Source: Lachnospiraceae bacterium (GTDB lineage Bacteria; Bacillota; Clostridia; Lachnospirales; Lachnospiraceae). Taken from it: a DNA stretch of 5,646 bases. The stretch is taken from NCBI GenBank assembly GCA_003520205.1, contig DOVG01000289.1:1-5646 (forward strand), given 5' to 3'. The first letter of the stretch is position 1. Every line of letters begins with the position of its first letter. The position numbers and the translations under genes were made by a program. Below the pieces are notes generated by a model, which did no database searches, was not told the DNA's origin, and was given only the letters and a program-made list of their open reading frames with translations. This document shows positions 1 through 5,646 of the stretch, piece by piece.

Positions 1-61
1 AACGGTTGCTCACTTTTGGTATATGGGTATTTATAAACAGGGGAATAGATTTATGTTTTAT

Positions 62-67
62 GGAGGG
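62..67 (+). promoter_or_regulatory. Ribosome binding site of the GH53 galactanase gene
   Basis: GGAGGG is a strong Shine-Dalgarno match lying 11 bases before the ATG at 79. Two other ATGs close by (60 and 71) are out of frame and run into stops within a few codons. The one at 71 is only three bases from the Shine-Dalgarno and reads ATG-ATT-TTA-TGA, its stop overlapping the real start. The site therefore supports initiation at 79, with a slightly long spacer. Confidence 0.75.
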
Positions 68-78
68 TAAATGATTTT

Positions 79-3000
79 ATGAGAAGGAGATTTAAAATCG
101 ATTTTGCCAAGAGCCTGATTACGATTTTGGTTCTGGGACTCTCTAATCCCTTAGCTGCAGGATTAGGTAATGTAAATGCAGAAGAGGTATCATCCTCAGA
201 AGATGGTTATTCCTGGGTTAATACAGGACTTCTTACAGATGGGGACTTTGAACAGTCTCTGGATGACTGGGAGATAGTACTGGATGATACAGCTGAGAAT
301 GCAGGTACTACTATAAAAGTAGATGAATGGGCATCTAATAATACAAGTAGTATCTTTAATATCTGGAATAATGATGCTGATTCGAGAAGTGTTTCTTTGA
401 CAAAGACCATAACACTTCCAAAGGGGAACTATAAATTAGGCTTTATACAGGAAGGTGCTGAAGGAGTTTCAGGACTTAGTGTTTTATTAGGAGATAAAGA
501 AGTCACTTGTCCGGCAACTAATGGGTGGGATATATGGAGCGATGAAATCTTTACCCCGGTACTTACAGTAGAAGATGAGATAGAAGTGAAACTCGGCATT
601 TCTGGAGAGATCACACCAGGTTACTGGGGTGATTTTGATGATATTATTCTTTATTCGTATGAAGAAGTAGAGAAGGAAGTAAGAGCCTTTGATTATGACA
701 CAACTCCTGTTTCTATAGAACCAGTGGAATCGGATCTGGTGGCAGAAAAGGTTGATGGATTAGCAAATGGTTTTATTACAGGATTTGATCTTTCATCCTA
801 TCTCTCCATAAGAAAAAGTGGAGCAACATATAAAGATTTTGACGGTAATGAGCTGACGGATTCCGGATTCTTTAATCTGTTAAAGGATAACGGAGTTAAT
901 TATGTAAGACTTCGTGTATGGGTTGATCCTACAGATGGTGCAGGGAACTATTACGGTGGTGGAAACTGTGATGTTAAGACTGCTGCAGAGATAGGTAAAT
1001 ATGCTACAGATGCCGGAATGAGAGTTCTTGTTGATTTTCATTATTCAGACTTCTGGACAGATCCGGGAAAACAGACAGCTCCAAAGTTATGGAAGGAGCT
1101 TGAGCTGGAAGAAAAAGCTGAAACTCTCAAGAAATGGACTGAGACAAGCCTTCAGGAACTGATTGACTCTGGCGTAGATGTAGGAATGGTTCAGATAGGA
1201 AATGAAACTACTACGGGATTTTGCGGTGAGAAGACCAGAGTTAATATGTGCACTCTCTTTAAGGCAGGAAGTGAGGGTGTGCAGGCTATAGAAAAAGCAA
1301 ACGATAAGAAAATCATGATAGCTATTCATCTGACTAATCCTGATAGTATAGACTACGTAGGATATGCAAAGGATCTTGATACGAATGGCGTGGTATATGA
1401 TGTTTTTGCAACATCTTACTATCCTTACTGGCATGGTACACTTGATAATCTTAAGACAAAGCTTTCAGCGGTTGCAGAAAAGTATAACAAATATGTAATG
1501 GTTGCCGAGACGTCATATGTCAGAACTATAGAGGATGGCGATGGATGGGAGAATACAGAAAGTGAAAAGAAGCTTACAACTGATGATTTTCCTTACGAAA
1601 TAAGCGAGCAGGGACAGGTAAATCACTTCAGAAATGTGATAAGCACGATATCTTCCATAGATAACAACAAAGGAATCGGAGTATTCTGGTGGGAACCTGC
1701 ATGGATTCCGGTAAACAACTATGCTGGTGCAACAGACAAGGAAGCTGTTCTAGAGAATAATAAAGCTATATGGGAGAAATATGGATCAGGCTGGGCTACG
1801 TCAGCGGCAGCAGATTATGACAAGAATGTTGGCGAGTGGTATGGCGGATCAGCTGTTGATAATGAGTCTGTATTTGACTTTGATGGAAAGGCCCTTGAAT
1901 CATTAAAGCTTTTTAATCTTATAAGAGGTGGTTCTACTGCAACGAATGGTTTGTCCAAGATATATGATGCAAGCGCAGCTTTTGAAGAAGGAGAAGATAT
2001 AATCCTTCCTGAAAAAGTAGGAGTCTTATATAAGGATGGAACAAAGGACGAAGCTAAGGTAAAGTGGGATAAAGAAGATATAAGCCTTGTAGAGAAGTCT
2101 GGTGTAGGAAACTACACAGTAAAAGGTATAGCAACCTATAATGATCTGGAATTTGATGTTATCTGTAAAGTCGAGATAACCATTCAGAATCTTATTCGAG
2201 AGAAAAACTATGGTTTTGAAGATGGCGACAAGGAATGGAAGTTTACCGGAAGTGCAGATAAGAACAGAATAACAAATGAGGAATCCAATCAAAGAACCGG
2301 AAGTTATAATTATCATTTCTATGATGGTTCTGACTTTACCTGTGGAATCGAGCAAAGTATAAAGCTTTCCAGAGGAATATATAAATATGGCGGATATATT
2401 CAGGGTGGAGACTGTGGAGATAATGCCAATATCTATATATATGCAAAAACAAAGGATATTGAATATAAGGAAAGCGCAGTACTGACAGGATGGAAAGAAT
2501 GGAAGAATCCTGAAATAACAGATATTGTGATAAGTGAGGATGATACTGAACTAAGTATAGGCCTTAATATAACTGCTGCAGGTGGTGGCTGGGGATCAGC
2601 TGATGATTTCTATCTGTACAGAGTAGGAGACGCACCAGAAGTTACACCAACGACGACACCAACCCCGTCATCAGCTCCAACGTCTGCCCCGACGTCGAGC
2701 CTTACGCCTACACCTGCAGTATCCCCAACTATAACTCCGGTCACTGATCCAACTATAACTCCGTCGGTGGAGCCAACAGAAAAACCTTCAGAAGACCCGA
2801 CAGTTACGCCGACAGCAGCTCCTACAGAAACTAAGGAGAAGAATCAACCGGCAGAAAAAGGAACAGTTATTAAGTATAAGAATTCAGGTAATAGTTATGT
2901 GGTTACATCATCGGATGTGAAGAATCCGACAGTATCATATAAAAAGCCAAAGAATAAGAAGGTAACTAAGGTTATAGTTCCTAAGAATATAGTTTATGGT

Positions 3001-3303
3001 GGAATTACTTATAAAGTTACAGCTATTGACAGCAATGCATTTAGTGGTTGTAAGAAGCTTAAGAAAGTGACTGTAGGAAGTAATGTTACAAGTATAAAAA
3101 AGAATGCATTTAAAGGATGTACTAAACTAAAAACTATAAATATCAAATCAAAGGTATTAAAATCAGTTGGCAGGAATGCTATCAAAGGAATTAACAAGAA
3201 AGCTGTCATAAAGGTTCCTTCATCCAAATTAAAAGCATATAAGAAGCTTTTTAAAACCGGTAAGGGACTGAAAAAAACAATGAAGTTTAAAAAAAATAGC
3301 TAG
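79..3303 (+). CDS. Secreted multidomain arabinogalactan endo-beta-1,4-galactanase (GH53) with two CBM61-like modules, Big_4 and LRR_5 tail
   Basis: Predicted endo-beta-1,4-galactanase (EC 3.2.1.89) cutting beta-1,4-galactan side chains of pectin (type I arabinogalactan) outside the cell. Residues 1-35 form a signal peptide (MRRR, hydrophobic core, likely cut after VNA). Residues about 45-195 are a jelly-roll binding module with aromatic clusters (W64, W96, W150/W153, Y182/W183). The GH53 barrel spans about 228-618: GFDLSSY 235-241, RLRVW 277-281, FHYSDFW 320-326, acid/base E376 in QIGNE, nucleophile E477 in VAET, and FWWEPAW 536-542. Both catalytic glutamates are present. Residues about 627-702 resemble a Big_4 Ig-like domain (LPEKV, YKDGT, VKWD, GNYTVKG). 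Residues about 705-850 repeat the first binding module (W720, W805/W808, W838). A Pro/Thr linker (855-925) leads to a Lys-rich LRR_5/BspA-like tail (929-1074). Most GH53 enzymes are far shorter, nearer 350-450 residues. The CBM61 assignment rests on recalled association with GH53; the catalytic call is firm. Confidence 0.93.
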   Translation: MRRRFKIDFAKSLITILVLGLSNPLAAGLGNVNAEEVSSSEDGYSWVNTGLLTDGDFEQSLDDWEIVLDDTAENAGTTIKVDEWASNNTSSIFNIWNNDADSRSVSLTKTITLPKGNYKLGFIQEGAEGVSGLSVLLGDKEVTCPATNGWDIWSDEIFTPVLTVEDEIEVKLGISGEITPGYWGDFDDIILYSYEEVEKEVRAFDYDTTPVSIEPVESDLVAEKVDGLANGFITGFDLSSYLSIRKSGATYKDFDGNELTDSGFFNLLKDNGVNYVRLRVWVDPTDGAGNYYGGGNCDVKTAAEIGKYATDAGMRVLVDFHYSDFWTDPGKQTAPKLWKELELEEKAETLKKWTETSLQELIDSGVDVGMVQIGNETTTGFCGEKTRVNMCTLFKAGSEGVQAIEKANDKKIMIAIHLTNPDSIDYVGYAKDLDTNGVVYDVFATSYYPYWHGTLDNLKTKLSAVAEKYNKYVMVAETSYVRTIEDGDGWENTESEKKLTTDDFPYEISEQGQVNHFRNVISTISSIDNNKGIGVFWWEPAWIPVNNYAGATDKEAVLENNKAIWEKYGSGWATSAAADYDKNVGEWYGGSAVDNESVFDFDGKALESLKLFNLIRGGSTATNGLSKIYDASAAFEEGEDIILPEKVGVLYKDGTKDEAKVKWDKEDISLVEKSGVGNYTVKGIATYNDLEFDVICKVEITIQNLIREKNYGFEDGDKEWKFTGSADKNRITNEESNQRTGSYNYHFYDGSDFTCGIEQSIKLSRGIYKYGGYIQGGDCGDNANIYIYAKTKDIEYKESAVLTGWKEWKNPEITDIVISEDDTELSIGLNITAAGGGWGSADDFYLYRVGDAPEVTPTTTPTPSSAPTSAPTSSLTPTPAVSPTITPVTDPTITPSVEPTEKPSEDPTVTPTAAPTETKEKNQPAEKGTVIKYKNSGNSYVVTSSDVKNPTVSYKKPKNKKVTKVIVPKNIVYGGITYKVTAIDSNAFSGCKKLKKVTVGSNVTSIKKNAFKGCTKLKTINIKSKVLKSVGRNAIKGINKKAVIKVPSSKLKAYKKLFKTGKGLKKTMKFKKNS
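2641..2853 (+). repeat. Pro/Thr/Ser-rich linker-coding stretch with short internal repeats
   Basis: This part of the galactanase gene encodes a low-complexity PT-rich linker (residues about 855-925) joining the second binding module to the C-terminal tail. The 15-base unit CCAACTATAACTCCG occurs twice, at 2725-2739 and 2749-2763, one 24-base (8-codon) period apart, encoding PTITP each time. The rest uses mixed Pro and Thr codons (CCA, CCT, CCC, CCG; ACA, ACG, ACT) and is richer in CpG-containing codons than its surroundings. Such linkers typically separate catalytic or binding modules from surface-attachment domains. Confidence 0.75.
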
Positions 3304-3313
3304 AAGAATTAAT

Positions 3314-3346
3314 GGGACTACACATGAAAATGTGTGGTCCTTTTTT
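3314..3346 (+). terminator. Rho-independent terminator of the galactanase gene
   Basis: The arm GGACTACACAT (3315-3325) pairs with ATGTGTGGTCC (3330-3340), giving 11 base pairs with one T:G wobble, closed by a GAAA tetraloop (3326-3329). G3314 can add a wobble pair with T3341. A run of six T follows directly (3341-3346). It lies 10 bases after the stop codon at 3301-3303, so it is a canonical intrinsic terminator and separates the galactanase transcript from the next gene. Confidence 0.93.
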
Positions 3347-3354
3347 ATGATTAG

Positions 3355-3385
3355 TTGACATAACATAACAAAAATATGGTATTTA
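3355..3385 (+). promoter_or_regulatory. Possible sigma-A-type promoter for the GH3 gene
   Basis: A perfect TTGACA -35 hexamer sits at 3355-3360, just after the upstream terminator. The best -10 candidate is TATTTA at 3380-3385, preceded by TGG, which would give an extended -10 (TGN). The 19-base spacer is longer than the preferred 17 and the -10 is weak, so this is tentative. TATGGT at 3375 has too short a spacer (14). If used, the transcript would have a leader of about 140 bases containing the palindrome at 3424-3469. Confidence 0.35.
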
Positions 3386-3423
3386 TATCACATATATGCT
3401 CTATATTTACGAAGAAAAGTATA

Positions 3424-3469
3424 AAATATCATAAAAAACCGCAAATTATAGTGGCTTTTTATGATATTT
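3424..3469. repeat. Long interrupted palindrome, possible bidirectional terminator or leader hairpin
   Basis: Bases 3424-3437 pair perfectly with 3456-3469 (14 A+T-dominated pairs). One A/C mismatch (3438/3455) follows, then four more pairs (3439-3442 with 3451-3454, one of them a G:T wobble) around an eight-base loop AAATTATA. On the + strand the short G+C core is followed by CTTTTTA. On the - strand it is followed by TTTTTT. The shape suits a weak terminator on either strand. The + strand already has a strong terminator upstream, so it may instead act in the leader of the GH3 gene or protect a 5' end. Confidence 0.6.
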
Positions 3470-3520
3470 AATGTTACAATAACTCCGATTATGTTCTGTA
3501 AACCAATTGACCGATATAAA

Positions 3521-3526
3521 AGGTGG
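3521..3526 (+). promoter_or_regulatory. Ribosome binding site deciding the GTG start of the GH3 gene
   Basis: AGGTGG lies five bases before the GTG at 3532. The alternative GTG at 3523 falls inside this Shine-Dalgarno sequence and has no site of its own upstream, so 3532 is the better start. An ATG at 3530 overlaps the GTG but is immediately followed by TGA, giving a start-stop pair out of frame. Confidence 0.65.
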
Positions 3527-3531
3527 TAAAT

Positions 3532-4884
3532 GTGAAGAGCAGATTGAGAAGAAATCTATTGATTTTTGCTGCTGTTGTCTTACTAATATTATGTGTGACT
3601 TTAGGCGGTGACAAAGCAGGAGAAATAAGCAAAAAAGAAAAGCTTCCCACAAATGCAAAAGCTGCAGGGGTAAATAGCTCTGACGGAATTATAGAGACAG
3701 ACGGCCTCAGTGTTTATGGAGACGTTACCTATGCAATTTCGGAAGAAACAGCGACTGGTACTGATGCGTTTTCTGAAGAACCGGATGTTATTGAGGCGGA
3801 ACTTCCTGAAGAGGTTGATGAAGTAACCAAGACTGTCCGTGAGATGTCAGTAGAAGATAAGGTTGCCCAGTTGTTTATAGTTACACCAGAAAAACTCACA
3901 AAGACAGATGGTGTTACCATGGCGGGTGAGGCAACTGAGAAAGCTATAAAGGAAACTCCTGTGGGTGGAATCATCTACATGGGAGATAATCTTCAGGCTA
4001 AGACTCAGGTCAAGGAAATGCTTTCAAATACCAACAGATACAGCATTGAAAGAGTCGGGCTGCCTATGTTCCTTTGTGTAGATGAGGAAGGCGGAACTGT
4101 GGCAAGAGTTGCAGGAAGCGGACGGTTTGACGTAAGCAATGTCGGAGACATGGCAGATATAGGCGCGTCAGGAACTGTTGAAGATGCGAGACAGGCAGGG
4201 ACAACCATAGGAACATATCTGTCTGAACTTGGTTTCAATGTTGATTTTGCGCCAGTTGCAGATGTACTTACAAATCCTGATAATTCTATAGTTAAGAGAC
4301 GTTCATTCGGAAGCGACAGTGCAGTTGTTTCTGATATGTCTATAGCTGTGGCAGAAGGTCTTAAGTCAAAGGGACTTGAAGCGGTATATAAACATTTTCC
4401 GGGTCATGGATCAACAGCGGGAGATACTCATCTTGGAGCAGCATTTACGAATAAATCTGTAGATGAGCTGAGTGAGTCTGAACTTATACCATTCCAGAAG
4501 GCTATAGATGACGGTGCAAACTTTATCATGGTTTCACATATATCTGCACCGGGAATAACAGGGCATGATACTCCTGCATCGGTGTCAGACATTTTGATTA
4601 CAGATGTCCTGCGAGGCAAAATGGGATATAACGGAATCGTTGTTACTGATGCCATGGATATGGGAGCCATATCACAGAAATATAACTCTGATGAAGCAGC
4701 GTGTCTTGCTATTAAAGCAGGAGCAGATATGATTCTTATGCCGGCTGACTTTGAAGCAGCATATAATGGAGTATTAAATGCTGTAAAGTCAGGTGAGATA
4801 TCTGAAGAACGACTGGATGAATCGGTGACACGAATAGTTAAGGTTAAGAATAATATAAGTGATTCGGGTTATCCTTCAAGGTGA
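3532..4884 (+). CDS. nagZ: Membrane-exported GH3 beta-N-acetylhexosaminidase, NagZ type
   Basis: Predicted family 3 glycosidase removing terminal beta-N-acetylglucosamine, in NagZ relatives from muropeptides or cell-wall fragments. With the GTG start at 3532 it has 450 residues. The N-terminus is basic (KSRLRR), followed by a hydrophobic segment (about 9-25), pointing to a signal peptide or membrane anchor. C21 lies in LILC, which fits the lipobox poorly because Leu precedes Cys. An acidic Glu/Asp-rich linker (about 50-98) leads to a single TIM barrel (about 99-445). Signatures are VDEEGG (183-188), RRSFG (256-260), KHFPGHG (287-293) followed by D298 and H300 of the flexible D-x-H loop (the acid/base dyad in NagZ), and nucleophile D373 in VTDAMDMGAI. 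There is no second GH3 domain, as usual for the NagZ branch. Extracytoplasmic location resembles Gram-positive NagZ rather than the cytoplasmic enterobacterial enzyme. Family is sure; the exact substrate is inference. Confidence 0.9.
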   Translation: MKSRLRRNLLIFAAVVLLILCVTLGGDKAGEISKKEKLPTNAKAAGVNSSDGIIETDGLSVYGDVTYAISEETATGTDAFSEEPDVIEAELPEEVDEVTKTVREMSVEDKVAQLFIVTPEKLTKTDGVTMAGEATEKAIKETPVGGIIYMGDNLQAKTQVKEMLSNTNRYSIERVGLPMFLCVDEEGGTVARVAGSGRFDVSNVGDMADIGASGTVEDARQAGTTIGTYLSELGFNVDFAPVADVLTNPDNSIVKRRSFGSDSAVVSDMSIAVAEGLKSKGLEAVYKHFPGHGSTAGDTHLGAAFTNKSVDELSESELIPFQKAIDDGANFIMVSHISAPGITGHDTPASVSDILITDVLRGKMGYNGIVVTDAMDMGAISQKYNSDEAACLAIKAGADMILMPADFEAAYNGVLNAVKSGEISEERLDESVTRIVKVKNNISDSGYPSR

Positions 4885-4913
4885 TTTGAGGAAAAAGAAT
4901 AGATGAAGATTAA

Positions 4914-4943
4914 GGGGGCGTCCGTTTTTTTTCGGATGTCCCT
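4914..4943 (+). terminator. Hairpin with all-T loop after the GH3 gene, possible non-canonical terminator
   Basis: GGGGCGTCCG (4915-4924) pairs with CGGATGTCCC (4933-4942) as ten base pairs including two G:T wobbles, extendable by the G4914:T4943 wobble. The loop is exactly eight T (4925-4932). It begins 30 bases after the GH3 stop. No T tract follows the stem, so it is not a standard intrinsic terminator, and it may instead be a processing or stability element. The pairing is seen directly; the function is inferred from position. Confidence 0.5.
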
Positions 4944-5012
4944 ATATGATTATAAGACAAAAAATATCTACCGGGATGAAATCCTGATAAGATTGAAGCA
5001 AGGTGAGGAAAA

Positions 5013-5646
5013 ATGAGAAAATTTGAGAAGTCTGTAAAACTGAATAATGTTTGTTATGATATTCGTGGTCCGGTTATGGATGAAGCAAATCGTATGATAG
5101 CCAGAGGCGAAGAGATACTTAAGCTTAATATAGGCAATCCTGCGCCGTTTGGTTTCAGGGCGCCGGATAAGCTTCTTGAGATAATGCAGAACAATCTTGT
5201 TAAGACCGAAGGTTATTCTGACTCAAAAGGTATAGTGTCTGCCAGAGAAGCTATTAAAAAATACGACGAAAAGAAGAATATACCGAACGTAGAAATCGAT
5301 GATATATATACAGGAAATGGAGTAAGTGAACTTATCACTCTTTCTATGCAGGGACTTCTGGATTACGGTGATGAAATACTGGTTCCTTCACCGGATTATC
5401 CTCTTTGGACGGCATCAGTAACTCTTGCGGGGGGCACAGCTGTTCACTATATATGCGATGAGCAGTCAGGATGGTATCCGGATGTAAAGGATATAGAGAG
5501 AAAGATAACTCCAAGGACAAAAGGAATAGTAGTAATAAATCCTAATAATCCTACAGGAGCTTTGTATCCAAAGGAAATCCTTGAGGATATCGTAAAGCTT
5601 GCAAGAATGCACGATCTGATCATATTTGCTGATGAGATATATGACA
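5013..5646 (+). CDS. alaA: AlaA-type glutamate-pyruvate aminotransferase, N-terminal 211 residues (cut by window end)
   Basis: PLP-dependent class I aminotransferase expected to make alanine from pyruvate and glutamate in the cytoplasm. The start ATG has AGGTGAGG at 5001-5008, four bases upstream. The reading frame stays open to the window edge; about 200 more residues are expected from the roughly 405-residue E. coli AlaA. Visible landmarks match what I recall of E. coli AlaA (YfbQ): NNVCYDIRGP (11-20), LNIGNPAPFGF (38-48), GNGVSEL (101-107), the substrate/PLP region PDYPLW (127-132), ITPRTKGIVVINPNNPTGA (165-183) with its asparagine-proline PLP motif, and FADEIYD (205-211) with the PLP-nitrogen aspartate D207. 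The PLP-binding lysine lies beyond the window. It is 128 bases from the GH3 stop and across a hairpin, so probably a separate unit. No convincing promoter was found. Other subgroup I aminotransferases (AspC type) fit less well at the N-terminus. Confidence 0.92.
   Translation, partial: MRKFEKSVKLNNVCYDIRGPVMDEANRMIARGEEILKLNIGNPAPFGFRAPDKLLEIMQNNLVKTEGYSDSKGIVSAREAIKKYDEKKNIPNVEIDDIYTGNGVSELITLSMQGLLDYGDEILVPSPDYPLWTASVTLAGGTAVHYICDEQSGWYPDVKDIERKITPRTKGIVVINPNNPTGALYPKEILEDIVKLARMHDLIIFADEIYD

Noticed and set aside
1..61. Possible promoter for the galactanase (TTGCTC at 6-11 with TATTTA at 28-33 or TATAAA at 32-37)
   Set aside because: The -35 matches at only three positions. The closer -10 is weak, and the better -10 gives a 20-base spacer. 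The true promoter may lie before the window.
2026..2355. Minus-strand open frame of 109 codons inside the galactanase gene
   Set aside because: It is antisense to the Big_4 and second binding-module coding region, has no family resemblance I recognise, and overlaps a firmly assigned gene. The other minus-strand frames within the two glycosidase genes are rejected for the same reason.
3523..3531. Longer GH3 product starting at GTG 3523
   Set aside because: This codon is part of the AGGTGG ribosome binding site and has no Shine-Dalgarno of its own; GTG 3532 is correctly spaced.
3446..3658. Minus-strand open frame of 70 codons across the GH3 start region
   Set aside because: It overlaps the GH3 signal segment and the intergenic palindrome. 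Its hydrophobic, Leu/His-rich translation is what antisense of such DNA gives, and I found no support for it as a gene.
4943..4956. Possible -10 element TATAAG (4951-4956) for the aminotransferase gene
   Set aside because: No acceptable -35 lies 16-18 bases upstream. The best candidate, TTCGGA at 4931, overlaps the hairpin and gives a 14-base spacer.
4971..4985. Small hairpin GGAT-GAA-ATCC before the aminotransferase gene
   Set aside because: Four base pairs with a three-base loop are expected by chance and show no further pairing.

Overview
This window looks like chromosomal DNA of a low-G+C Gram-positive bacterium, most likely a Lachnospiraceae plant-fibre degrader of the Butyrivibrio/Roseburia/Lachnospira type. 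The reasons are A+T-rich intergenic DNA, strong GGAGG-like ribosome binding sites, and a very large secreted glycosidase that combines carbohydrate-binding, Ig-like, Pro/Thr-linker and BspA-type leucine-rich-repeat modules. The genus assignment is inference. All three genes lie on the + strand.

Region 1 (1-3346). A short upstream stretch with a clear ribosome binding site precedes a 1074-residue secreted endo-beta-1,4-galactanase (GH53). Its order is: signal peptide, jelly-roll carbohydrate-binding module (CBM61-like), GH53 barrel, bacterial Ig-like domain (Big_4), a second diverged copy of the same binding module, a Pro/Thr linker, and a strongly lysine-rich LRR_5/BspA-like tail. A textbook hairpin with a GAAA loop and T6 tract ends the transcript.

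Region 2 (3347-4943). An A+T-rich intergenic stretch holds a perfect TTGACA -35-like hexamer and a long interrupted palindrome. It is followed by a membrane-exported single-domain GH3 beta-N-acetylhexosaminidase of the NagZ type. A GTG start at 3532 is preferred to the longer GTG at 3523, which falls inside the ribosome binding site. A hairpin with an unusual all-T loop follows the stop codon.

Region 3 (4944-5646). A gene cut by the window end encodes the first 211 residues of an AlaA-type glutamate-pyruvate aminotransferase.

The genes do not form an obvious pathway. The galactanase attacks pectic galactan outside the cell, the GH3 enzyme probably trims cell-wall fragments at the cell surface, and the aminotransferase is central amino-acid metabolism. 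Each is separated from the next by a hairpin, so they look like separate transcription units. I see no mobile element, CRISPR array, tRNA or rRNA. No wholly new system is evident. The most distinctive items are the galactanase architecture, with its duplicated binding module and highly basic tail, and the two unusual intergenic hairpins.
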